Shown: piece after piece, positions 1-8,263 of the stretch
How positions within the stretch are numbered: the first letter of the stretch is position 1
Layout: each line of letters starts with the position of its first letter
Origin: Spirochaetales bacterium
GTDB lineage: Bacteria; Spirochaetota; Spirochaetia; Treponematales; Rectinemataceae
DNA length: 8,544 bases
Assembly: GCA_015657395.1 (NCBI GenBank)
Contig: JADLKI010000014.1
Span: 31,660-40,203, forward strand
Direction of reading: 5' to 3'
The notes under the pieces: model-generated
The model's input: the letters and a program-made list of their open reading frames with translations, nothing else
Databases searched by the model: none
Told to the model about the DNA's origin: nothing
Made by a program: the position numbers and the translations under genes

Positions 1-717
1 CACCTCCCCGGCACCCCCAAACTCAGGTTCACCAGCGACGTGGTGGCCAACATCTACCTGGGCAAAATCACGAGGTGGAACGACAAGGCCATTGCCGACC
101 TCAATCCCAATGTCAAGCTCCCCAGCCTCGCGATCATGCCTGTGTACCGCTCTGACGGTTCTGGGACGACCTTCAATTTCACCGCCTATCTGAGCGCAGT
201 GAGCGCCGAATGGAAGTCCAAGGTCGGCAATGCGAACTCCGTGAGCTGGCCTGTCGGACAGGGCGCCGCGCAGAATGCCGGCGTCGCGGGCGTGGTCAAG
301 CAGACTCAGGGCACTATCGGCTATGTCGAGCTGGCCTATGCCAACCAGAACAGCATGCCAGTCGCCACGATAAAGAATTCGAGCGGAAACTGGATTGATC
401 CGAGTCTCGCATCGACCTCAGCGGCCGCTGCAGGAGCCTTCCCCGCCGACACCCGCATCGTTCTCGTCAACCCCGATGCGAGAGAAGGCTATCCCATCAG
501 CTCCCTGACCTGGCTTGTCGTCTACCGCGAGCAGAACTATGGCAACCGCTCCCGCGAACAGGCTGAGCAGCTTGCGAAGCTTCTCTGGTGGATGATCCAC
601 GACGGCCAGCAGTATGTGACCGCCCTCGATTACGCGACCCTTCCTCCGCCCGCAGTGAAGGCTGCCGAGGCCATCGTCAAGAGCATCACCTACAATGGCC
701 AGGCTCTGGTAAAGTAG
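1..717 (+). CDS. pstS: Phosphate ABC transporter substrate-binding protein PstS (5'-truncated by window edge)
   Basis: This is the periplasmic protein that captures inorganic phosphate and delivers it to the PstCAB membrane transporter. The frame is open from base 1 (HLPGTPKLRF...), so the gene enters from the left; the GTG at 40 is an internal valine, not a start. The 238 visible residues match the PstS C-terminal two thirds: 'LGKITRWND' at fragment residues 20-28, then the phosphate-binding loop RSDGSGTTF at about 50-58, where Arg, Asp, Ser, Gly and Thr contact phosphate in known PstS proteins. It ends in the usual C-terminal helices. Full-length PstS is about 320-350 residues, so roughly 100 N-terminal residues, including the signal peptide and first half-domain, are outside the window. 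It is followed after 93 bases by pstC. Family assignment is very secure; the intact 5' end cannot be judged. Confidence 0.96.
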   Translation, partial: HLPGTPKLRFTSDVVANIYLGKITRWNDKAIADLNPNVKLPSLAIMPVYRSDGSGTTFNFTAYLSAVSAEWKSKVGNANSVSWPVGQGAAQNAGVAGVVKQTQGTIGYVELAYANQNSMPVATIKNSSGNWIDPSLASTSAAAAGAFPADTRIVLVNPDAREGYPISSLTWLVVYREQNYGNRSREQAEQLAKLLWWMIHDGQQYVTALDYATLPPPAVKAAEAIVKSITYNGQALVK

Positions 718-732
718 CAATGTAACTCCGGT

Positions 733-772
733 TGCGGGCCAGGCTCCAATGGTAAGACAGCGCTGGCCCGCA
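733..772 (+). promoter_or_regulatory. Inverted repeat between pstS and pstC (intercistronic hairpin)
   Basis: A perfect 10-base inverted repeat, TGCGGGCCAG at 733-742 and CTGGCCCGCA at 763-772, encloses a 20-base spacer. It starts 15 bases after the pstS stop. RNA from it would form a strong GC-rich stem. No run of T follows (the next bases are TTGACTTTG), so it is not a classic intrinsic terminator. By analogy with other operons where a binding-protein gene is expressed above its membrane genes, it could stabilise the pstS 3' end or partly attenuate read-through. The repeat is directly visible; its role is inferred. Confidence 0.55.
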
Positions 773-791
773 TTGACTTTGAAAGGCATAT

Positions 792-818
792 ATGTTTTGG
801 TTTCTGAAACATGAATGA
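792..818 (+). CDS. Possible 8-codon leader ORF overlapping the pstC start
   Basis: ATG 792 opens a frame of eight codons (MFWFLKHE) ending in TGA at 816-818, so the stop lies just inside pstC (ATGAATGA at 811-818). The purine run GAAAGG at 781-786 is five bases upstream, well placed as a ribosome site, whereas it is 24 bases from the pstC ATG. Ribosomes finishing this mini-ORF could re-initiate at 811 and so couple pstC translation. Nothing shows the peptide itself matters, and an ORF this short can arise by chance. Confidence 0.2.
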   Translation: MFWFLKHE

Positions 819-1683
819 CAGAAGGTTTAATGTCCTGCTCAGTTTTGCAGCTCTGGTCATCGTTTTTATCTTCGCAGGATTTTTGTTTACTCTTGTAGTG
901 CAATCCCTTCCAGCGGCAAAGCAGGAAGGGGCTGCATTCTTGTATGGATCGGAATGGAATCCGGTTACGACCCGCTTCGGCGCCCTGCCTTTTATAATCG
1001 GCACTTTGATGACCTCGGCCATCGCTCTTGTCATTGCAATTCCCCTGTCGCTCAGCGCGGGGATAGTGATGGGCGAGTATGTCAATTCGGGCTGGGTTCG
1101 CTCCGTACTGAACACGCTCATCAATGTGCTGGCCTCAATTCCGTCGGTCGTGTTTGGCCTGTGGGGGATTGAGGTCGTGATTCCGCTGGTAAGGAAGCTC
1201 GCGCTGCTGGTGGGCGCTCCTCCCTATGGAGCGGGCATCCTCTCGGCTTCCCTTGTGCTCGCGATCATGATCATACCCTACATGTCCTCGATGACCCGCG
1301 AGGCGCTCGTCAATGTTCCCGCAGGCCTGAGGGAGGGCGCCTTCGCCCTCGGGCTCACAAAGCAGGAGGTCGTCACGGGCATTGCCCTGCCTTTTGCGAA
1401 GAAAAGCATATTCGCCGGCATCCTGCTTTCGCTCGGGCGCGCGCTCGGCGAGACCATGGCGGTGACCATGCTGATCGGCAACGCGACGCGAATTCCGAAA
1501 TCGCTGTTTTCGCTCGGGAATACGCTGGCGAGTGTCATCGCCTCACAGTTCAACGAGGCTGCAAGCGAGGTTCACCGCTCGGCCATGATGGGGCTCGCCC
1601 TGATTCTTCTCGTCATCACCATGATAGCGGGCTGGTTTGGAAGAACGCTGATGAGCAAGGGAATGGGCGCCTATGGAAAATAA
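811..1683 (+). CDS. pstC: Phosphate ABC transporter permease PstC
   Basis: This is one of the two inner-membrane subunits that form the phosphate channel of the Pst importer, pairing with PstA and the ATPase PstB. The 290-residue product is slightly shorter than E. coli PstC but normal for the family. Hydrophobic segments lie at about residues 9-31, 60-88, 100-127, 141-158, 199-223 and 257-277, giving six helices. The cytoplasmic EAA coupling loop that docks on the ATPase is at about 175-194 (EGAFALGLTKQEV), followed by the PstC/PstA hallmark GRALGETMA at 209-217. ATG 811 is the earliest possible start, because an in-frame TGA sits at 805-807. No good Shine-Dalgarno lies at the right distance: the nearest purine run, GAAAGG at 781-786, is better placed for an 8-codon ORF starting at 792 that ends inside the pstC start. 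pstA overlaps its 3' end by 11 bases, indicating co-transcription and probably coupled translation. Confidence 0.95.
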   Translation: MNDRRFNVLLSFAALVIVFIFAGFLFTLVVQSLPAAKQEGAAFLYGSEWNPVTTRFGALPFIIGTLMTSAIALVIAIPLSLSAGIVMGEYVNSGWVRSVLNTLINVLASIPSVVFGLWGIEVVIPLVRKLALLVGAPPYGAGILSASLVLAIMIIPYMSSMTREALVNVPAGLREGAFALGLTKQEVVTGIALPFAKKSIFAGILLSLGRALGETMAVTMLIGNATRIPKSLFSLGNTLASVIASQFNEAASEVHRSAMMGLALILLVITMIAGWFGRTLMSKGMGAYGK

Positions 1684-2395
1684 TGTTTTTGCCGGCCAAT
1701 ACAAGGGCCGAAAAAGAAAGGACATTCTTTTCAGGGTTGCAGTGCTGGTGCCCGCCGGCATTGTGGTTGCCCTGCTGTTTCTCATCATGGCCCAGGTTGT
1801 GGTGAACGGCGGCAAGGCGCTCAATCTCGATTTCTTTTTCCAGCAGCAGAAACCCTTTGGCGAAGTGGGCGGGGGCATCGTACAGGCAATCGCCGGTACG
1901 CTCATGGTGCTGGCCGTCGCGATTGTCATAGCGCTGCCCTTTTCCCTGCTCACTAGTCTCTATCTGTATGAACACAAGGGCTCGAAGAGGGCCGAGGGGC
2001 TCTTGAACGTGGTCAACACCCTCCAGGGCATCCCCTCCATCGTCATAGGCGTCGTCATCTACACCTGGGTTGTCGTGCCCCTGAGGACCTTCTCAGCGTT
2101 CGCCGGCGGCATTGCACTTTCGATCGTCATGTTGCCGCTCATGATCAGCATGATAAAAGAATCGCTCGACATGGTGCCGGTTTCGTACCTGGAGGCTGCG
2201 CTCGCGCTTGGGGTTCCCCGCTGGCGCGCGGTCGTCGAGATCGTTGTGCCCGCAGCCGCTTCCGGGATACTGGAGGCGACGGGCCTTGGAATCGCGCGCG
2301 CCACGGGCGAGACCGCCCCCCTCATCTTCACCTCTTTCGGCAACCCCTTTCTCAGCCTGAACTTCGGGGACCTGTCTCGGCGCTCCCCCTGGTGA
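1673..2395 (+). CDS. pstA: Phosphate ABC transporter permease PstA, truncated by a frameshift
   Basis: This is the second channel subunit of the Pst phosphate importer. The open frame gives 240 residues. Hydrophobic segments lie at about residues 22-44, 67-100, 112-136, 142-160 and 188-207, with the EAA coupling loop at about 173-193 (EAALALGVPRWRAVVEIVVP) and the hallmark ARATGETAPLIFT at 208-220. After Gly232-Asp233 the frame turns into LSRRSPW and stops. The expected continuation, PVSALPLVIYEYI, is present in the +1 frame from 2371, so one base appears missing around 2366-2372 (GGGGACC). Restoring one base gives a 281-residue protein of normal PstA length with its last helix. As written, the product lacks that helix and is probably impaired. 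The start overlaps pstC by 11 bases, with a weak AAGGGA at 1657-1662 upstream. The shift could be a sequencing or assembly error or a real mutation. Confidence 0.9.
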   Translation: MENNVFAGQYKGRKRKDILFRVAVLVPAGIVVALLFLIMAQVVVNGGKALNLDFFFQQQKPFGEVGGGIVQAIAGTLMVLAVAIVIALPFSLLTSLYLYEHKGSKRAEGLLNVVNTLQGIPSIVIGVVIYTWVVVPLRTFSAFAGGIALSIVMLPLMISMIKESLDMVPVSYLEAALALGVPRWRAVVEIVVPAAASGILEATGLGIARATGETAPLIFTSFGNPFLSLNFGDLSRRSPW

Positions 2396-2517
2396 TCTAT
2401 GAATACATCAAGAGCCCCTACGACGACTGGCACCAGAAGGCCTGGGGCGCGGCCCTGCTCCTCGTCCTTTTCGTGTTGAGCCTCAATCTCTTTATCGGGA
2501 CAAGAAAAAAGCGATAG
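2371..2517 (+). pseudogene. pstA: Displaced 3' end of pstA (out of frame with the main ORF)
   Basis: This is the segment left behind by the pstA frameshift. In the frame of base 2371 it reads PVSALPLVIYEYIKSPYDDW and then HQKAWGAALLLVLFVLS, ending in a basic GTRKKR tail before TAG at 2515-2517. The Ser-Pro-Tyr...Trp-His...AWGAAL pattern followed by one hydrophobic helix is the typical PstA C-terminus. It has no plausible start of its own and continues the coding pattern without decay. The lesion is therefore very recent, or not real. Confidence 0.85.
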
Positions 2518-2528
2518 TCTTTCCTCTC

Positions 2529-2557
2529 TGGCGAAAAGAAACATGGTGTGATATACT
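2529..2557 (+). promoter_or_regulatory. Putative extended -10 promoter for the nucleoside-importer operon
   Basis: TGATATACT at 2549-2557 is an extended -10 element: TG, one base, then TATACT, five of six matches to TATAAT. Seventeen bases upstream, TGGCGA at 2529-2534 is only a weak -35 (three of six), which is acceptable for an extended -10 promoter. It would start transcription near 2564, about 40 bases before the GTG start of the ATPase, leaving an AT-rich leader with no obvious riboswitch. It is the only good promoter-like site between pstA and the ATPase gene. Confidence 0.5.
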
Positions 2558-2592
2558 CATTTTTCATATCTAATGTAGTTCTATCTTAATCC

Positions 2593-2598
2593 AGGGGG
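2593..2598 (+). promoter_or_regulatory. Ribosome binding site that selects the GTG start of the ATPase gene
   Basis: AGGGGG lies six bases upstream of GTG 2605, ideal Shine-Dalgarno spacing. The first in-frame ATG (2623) would leave this site 24 bases away and would remove part of the first beta strand of the nucleotide-binding domain, so GTG 2605 is preferred. Confidence 0.7.
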
Positions 2599-2604
2599 TT
2601 GTAG

Positions 2605-4140
2605 GTGTCGTACATCGTAGAGATGCTTCACATCACGAAGGATTTCCCCGGAATCAGAGCAAACGACGATATCACGCTTCAGATCGAAGAGCGGTCGATA
2701 CACGCTCTTTTGGGCGAAAATGGTGCCGGAAAATCCACACTGATGAGCATTCTGTTTGGCCTGTATCAGCCGGACAGCGGCTCAATCCGAGTACGGGGCA
2801 AGGAGGTCAAGATCAGCGACCCGAATGTCGCAACCTCGCTCGGCATAGGCATGGTTCATCAGCATTTCAAGCTCGTACACAACTTTACGGTGACAGAGAA
2901 TATTATCCTCGGGATGGAGCCGCACAGGGGGCCGGTCCTCGACATCCGCGCCGCGGAACAGAAAGTCGCGGAGATTTCGAAACTCTATGGATTGGCGGTC
3001 GATCCGCGTGCGAAGATTGAGGACATTTCGGTCAGCATGCAGCAGCGCGTCGAGATACTCAAGATGCTCTATCGCGATGCGGAGATTCTCATTTTTGACG
3101 AGCCCACGGCTGTCCTCACTCCCCAGGAGATCCACGAGCTCATGCAGATCATGAGGAGGCTGGTGGAGGAGGGCAAGACCATTCTGCTCATCACGCACAA
3201 GCTCAAGGAGATTAAGGCAGTTGCGGATATATGCACCGTCCTGCGGCGGGGCAAGCTTGTCAGCACGGTGCCTGTCGCGGACACCGACGAAGAGAGAATG
3301 GCCGAGATGATGGTCGGCCGCCAGGTCAGTTTTCATGTCGACAAGACACCCGCAAGGCCGGGCGATGAGCTTCTGCGCATCGAAGAGCTCAATGTAAAGA
3401 ACCTAAAAGGAGTGCTTGGCGTCAAAAATCTCTCGCTGACGGTGCACGCAGGCGAAGTCTTGGGCCTCTGCGGCATCGACGGCAACGGACAGGCGGAGCT
3501 GGTGTACGCGATCACCGGGCTGACCAAGGTCGAATCCGGTAAAATCTTCTTGAAGGATAAGGACATAACGCATCTTTCGATCAAAGAGAGGGCAGATCTC
3601 GGTCTCGGGCACATTCCCGAAGACCGCCAGAAATACGGACTTGTGCTCGATTTCACGCTTGGAGAGAACTTTATCATTCACAATTACTATGAAAAGCCTT
3701 TTGCCAGTCACGGAGTTTTGAGGAAAAAGGCGATTCTCGACAATGCCAGGAGGCTTATCCAGGAATTCGACGTGCGCTCCGGCCAGGGAGCTCTGACTCC
3801 GACGCGGGCCATGTCCGGCGGCAACCAGCAGAAGGCCATCGTCGCGCGCGAAATCGATCGCTCGCCCGACGTCTTCGTGGTGGTTCAGCCGACGCGCGGT
3901 CTCGATGTCGGCGCCATCGAATATATCCACAAGCGGATCATCGAAGAACGCGACAAGAACAAGGCGATCCTTCTTGTCTCCCTGGAACTCGACGAGATCA
4001 TGGATATTTCCGACCGGATCGCGGTGATCTGCAACGGTGAAATTGTGGGCACAGTGGATGCGGCGGCGACCAATGAGAACGAGCTCGGCCTCATGATGTC
4101 CGGCGCGCTCCGCAAGACCCACAGTGAGGCCCAGGCCTGA
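2605..4140 (+). CDS. Nucleoside-type ABC importer ATPase (two fused nucleotide-binding domains; NupO/RnsB/PnrC-like)
   Basis: This cytoplasmic ATPase powers uptake of nucleosides through two BPD_transp_2 permeases. The 511 residues carry two ABC domains, as in sugar (RbsA) and nucleoside ATPases; the partner genes and the motif 'MVHQHFKLV' favour the nucleoside (BmpA-linked) branch. Domain 1 has Walker A GENGAGKST at 37-45, Q-loop Gln86, signature SVSMQQ at 142-147, Walker B ILIFDEP with Asp165-Glu166, and H-loop His198. Domain 2 has a degenerate Walker A, GIDGNGQ at 290-296, lacking the Lys-Ser/Thr pair, a good signature SGGNQQ at 404-409, and VVVQPTRGLD at 425-434. This asymmetry is normal in the family. 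The family usually has Gly where this protein has Ser144. The GTG start is supported by AGGGGG upstream. The next gene begins 14 bases after the stop, so the genes form an operon. Simple or purine/pyrimidine nucleosides are the likely cargo; the exact substrate cannot be read from the sequence. Confidence 0.9.
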   Translation: MSYIVEMLHITKDFPGIRANDDITLQIEERSIHALLGENGAGKSTLMSILFGLYQPDSGSIRVRGKEVKISDPNVATSLGIGMVHQHFKLVHNFTVTENIILGMEPHRGPVLDIRAAEQKVAEISKLYGLAVDPRAKIEDISVSMQQRVEILKMLYRDAEILIFDEPTAVLTPQEIHELMQIMRRLVEEGKTILLITHKLKEIKAVADICTVLRRGKLVSTVPVADTDEERMAEMMVGRQVSFHVDKTPARPGDELLRIEELNVKNLKGVLGVKNLSLTVHAGEVLGLCGIDGNGQAELVYAITGLTKVESGKIFLKDKDITHLSIKERADLGLGHIPEDRQKYGLVLDFTLGENFIIHNYYEKPFASHGVLRKKAILDNARRLIQEFDVRSGQGALTPTRAMSGGNQQKAIVAREIDRSPDVFVVVQPTRGLDVGAIEYIHKRIIEERDKNKAILLVSLELDEIMDISDRIAVICNGEIVGTVDAAATNENELGLMMSGALRKTHSEAQA

Positions 4141-4154
4141 ACGGAGGAGAATCG

Positions 4155-5249
4155 ATGACAGCAAGGAAAGAAAAAATTGTGCTTCCGCTCATCGCGGTGC
4201 TCTTGGGATTTGTGCTGGGCTCACTCATCGTCATACTCACGGGACGTTCGCCGCTGTCGATGTACGCAGCGATCGTCAAGGGATTTTCCGGCATCGACAT
4301 TGTAAACGGACAGCCCATCAACACCCGCTACATCGGCGAATTCATAATTCAGGCCATGCCGATCATCCTCACGGGGCTTTCTTTCGCGTTTGCGTCGCGG
4401 ACCGGGCTTTTCAGCATCGGCGCTGAGGGCCAGCTCATGGTCGGCTCGATCGCGGCGACGACGGTTGCGCTTCTTCTGCAGGCACCCAAGGCGGTCCACC
4501 TGCCGCTCGTCCTGCTCGCCGGGATTCTGGGCGGAGCTCTTTGGGGTGCCATACCGGGCTTTCTGAAGGCCCGCTACAATGTGCACGAAGTGGTCGTCAC
4601 CATCATGATGAACTACATAGCCTTGCATTTCAACAATTTTGTCATTCTGCACATCTTCGGCAGTTTCGACAGGGTCAAGACTGCGCCATTCCCCGAGACG
4701 GCCCTGCTCAAGTCGCCGTTTCTGGAAAGCATCACCCGGCAGTCGCGCCTCAACTGGGGATTTATTCCGGTCATTCTTGCCGTAGTGATATTTTCTTTTA
4801 TCATCAACAAGACGACCTTCGGCTATTCACTGCGCGCCGTCGGTTACAACAAAGAGGCCGCCCGCTGTGCCGGCATGAGGGTCAGCCGCAACATCGTCGC
4901 GTCCATGGCGATTGCAGGCGCCTTTGCGGGCCTCGCGGGCGCGGTGATCACCGTCGGAACCTTCAATTTCGGCCGCGTCATCCAGGCCGCGGAAGGCTAC
5001 GGCTTCGACGGCATCGCGGTTGCGCTGGTCGGGGGCAACGAGGCTACAGGTATCCTGCTGGCCGGCCTGCTGTTCGGAGGCCTCAAGGCCGCCCAGCCAC
5101 TGATGCAGTCCCAGGGGATTCCGCGCGAGATCGCGGGCATCATCCAGGCCTCCATCGTGCTCTTCGTCGCGATGAAGTTCGGTATCAAGATGATTCTCGA
5201 CAAATTCGAACGCAAGCAGGCACCCACGACGGAAGGGGATCGCGTATGA
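4155..5249 (+). CDS. Nucleoside-type ABC importer permease, first subunit (BPD_transp_2; NupP-like)
   Basis: This is an inner-membrane channel subunit of the importer powered by the preceding ATPase. The 364-residue protein has an N-terminal hydrophobic helix at about 9-28 and about eight further membrane segments. The BPD_transp_2 signature FSIGAEGQLMVGS lies at 86-98, and the cytoplasmic coupling loop GYSLRAVGYNKEAARCAGM at about 223-241, where it would meet the ATPase. It is longer than its partner permease and has a 55-60 residue segment before the first signature, as in NupP/YufP relatives. Start ATG 4155 has a strong Shine-Dalgarno, GGAGGAG at 4143-4149, five bases upstream. Its stop overlaps the next gene as ATGA. 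Members of this family also transport simple sugars, but the paired long and short permeases favour nucleosides. Confidence 0.9.
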   Translation: MTARKEKIVLPLIAVLLGFVLGSLIVILTGRSPLSMYAAIVKGFSGIDIVNGQPINTRYIGEFIIQAMPIILTGLSFAFASRTGLFSIGAEGQLMVGSIAATTVALLLQAPKAVHLPLVLLAGILGGALWGAIPGFLKARYNVHEVVVTIMMNYIALHFNNFVILHIFGSFDRVKTAPFPETALLKSPFLESITRQSRLNWGFIPVILAVVIFSFIINKTTFGYSLRAVGYNKEAARCAGMRVSRNIVASMAIAGAFAGLAGAVITVGTFNFGRVIQAAEGYGFDGIAVALVGGNEATGILLAGLLFGGLKAAQPLMQSQGIPREIAGIIQASIVLFVAMKFGIKMILDKFERKQAPTTEGDRV

Positions 5250-6199
5250 CTTTCGAACTTTTTCTCCAGATGTTTCCCATCGCGCTCATGTTTTCGGCGC
5301 CCATCATTTTGACCGCGCTCGGCGGGCTCTTCAGCGAGCGCTCCGGCATCGTCAATATCGCGCTCGAGGGTATCATGATGGTCGGGGCCTTTACGGGGGC
5401 CACGGTGACCGTGCTTTTGGAGAATGTAACGCCTGCGGCCGCCTGGTACGGCTTACTCGCCGGCCTCTTGTCGGGCGTCGTGTTCAGCATTCTCCATGCG
5501 GTCGCGAGCATCAATCTCAAGGCCGACCAGGTCATATCGGGGACCGCGCTCAACATTCTCGCCAGCGGACTCACCGTGTATCTCTGCCAGATTATCTTCC
5601 ATCAGCAGAGGACGCGCGCCTTTTCCAACGGCATCCAGAAATTCAGCGTGCCCGGCCTGAGCAAGATTCCCGTGCTCGGCCGCATGCTCTTCGATCAGGT
5701 GTATCCGACCTTTTATATCGCGATTGCGATGGTGCTCATAACCTGGTTTGTCGTGTACAAGACACCGCTCGGGCTGCGGATGCGCTCCTGCGGAGAGCAT
5801 CCGCAGGCAGCCGCCAGCATGGGCATCAACGTCGCGAAGATGCGCTATTTCGGCGTGCTCGTCTCGGGAGCGCTCGGCGGGCTCGGCGGAGCGGTCATGG
5901 TGCTCACCGCCGATATTCAGTACACCCTCGTATCGATTCACGGCACGGGCTTCATCGCGCTCGCCTCGCTGGTCTTCGGAAAGTGGAATCCCTTCGGCGT
6001 GCTCGGGGCGGGGCTCTTCTTCGGTTTTTCCACCGCGCTCTCGTTCTACGCAAAGGATATCAACTTTCTCGCCGGTCTGCCCGGCGAATTTTTCTATATT
6101 TTGCCCTATCTGCTCACCATCATCGCGCTCCTCTTCTTTGCGGGCAAATCGGTCGGGCCGAAGGCGTCGGGCCAAATCTACGATTCGGGCAAACGCTGA
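5246..6199 (+). CDS. Nucleoside-type ABC importer permease, second subunit (BPD_transp_2; NupQ-like)
   Basis: This is the second channel subunit of the nucleoside-type importer, 317 residues and shorter than its partner, as is normal for NupQ/YufQ. It is hydrophobic throughout, with about eight helices. The signature SGIVNIALEGIMMVGA lies at 33-48, aligned with FSIGAEGQLMVG of the first permease, and the coupling loop LGLRMRSCGEHPQAAASMGI at about 175-194. ATG 5246 is chosen because it overlaps the upstream stop by four bases (ATGA), has GGAAGGGGA at 5231-5239 six bases upstream, and yields the family's normal N-terminus. The same frame stays open much further upstream (from about 4541), but that part is an out-of-frame reading of the first permease. 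The two permeases would form a heterodimer on the double-domain ATPase. Confidence 0.91.
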   Translation: MTFELFLQMFPIALMFSAPIILTALGGLFSERSGIVNIALEGIMMVGAFTGATVTVLLENVTPAAAWYGLLAGLLSGVVFSILHAVASINLKADQVISGTALNILASGLTVYLCQIIFHQQRTRAFSNGIQKFSVPGLSKIPVLGRMLFDQVYPTFYIAIAMVLITWFVVYKTPLGLRMRSCGEHPQAAASMGINVAKMRYFGVLVSGALGGLGGAVMVLTADIQYTLVSIHGTGFIALASLVFGKWNPFGVLGAGLFFGFSTALSFYAKDINFLAGLPGEFFYILPYLLTIIALLFFAGKSVGPKASGQIYDSGKR

Positions 6200-6214
6200 T
6201 ACCGATAATGCCGT

Positions 6215-8164
<1,950 letters not shown>

Positions 8165-8206
8165 AGAAGTCAAAAGAATTTTTATCGATGGCTTTCCCTT
8201 TATGTC

Positions 8207-8226
8207 TGTTATATAATTAATTATAT
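8207..8226 (+). promoter_or_regulatory. Putative promoter -10 region with overlapping 16-base palindrome, upstream of the CNB-domain gene
   Basis: The 99-base gap between the amylosucrase and the next gene is markedly AT-rich compared with the flanking genes. It holds a perfect TATAAT at 8212-8217, with TG at 8207-8208 just upstream; the 17-base-spaced -35 (TGGCTT at 8189-8194) is poor. The -10 lies inside ATATAATTAATTATAT at 8211-8226, a perfect 16-base palindrome. This could be an operator for a dimeric regulator, or just simple AT-rich promoter DNA. Transcription would start near 8224, about 40 bases before ATG 8264. Confidence 0.45.
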
Positions 8227-8263
8227 TTTAATATACGGGATAGGATTTAGGGGTGAAACAAGA

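Noticed and set aside
773..794. TTGACT at 773-778 followed by TATATG at 789-794 as a promoter for pstC
   Set aside because: The spacer is only 10 bases, far from the required 16-18, and nothing resembling a -10 lies at the proper distance.
418..903. Minus-strand open frame across the pstS 3' end and the pstS-pstC gap
   Set aside because: It is antisense to the conserved pstS C-terminus, has no family resemblance and is low-complexity in character; a shadow frame.
2493..2516. TATCG...CGATA inverted repeat at the 3' end of the pstA region as a terminator
   Set aside because: The stem is only five mostly weak pairs with a 14-base loop and no T-run after it; it is unlikely to terminate transcription.
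2558..2592. Leader between the promoter and the nucleoside-importer ATPase as a purine riboswitch
   Set aside because: Only about 40 bases are available, no three-way-junction pairing is visible, and the conserved purine-riboswitch core bases are absent.
4541..5245. Upstream extension of the second permease frame, giving a 552-residue protein
   Set aside because: The extension is an out-of-frame translation of the first permease, rich in Arg, His and Gly with no membrane pattern. The ATGA overlap and Shine-Dalgarno at 5246 mark the true start.
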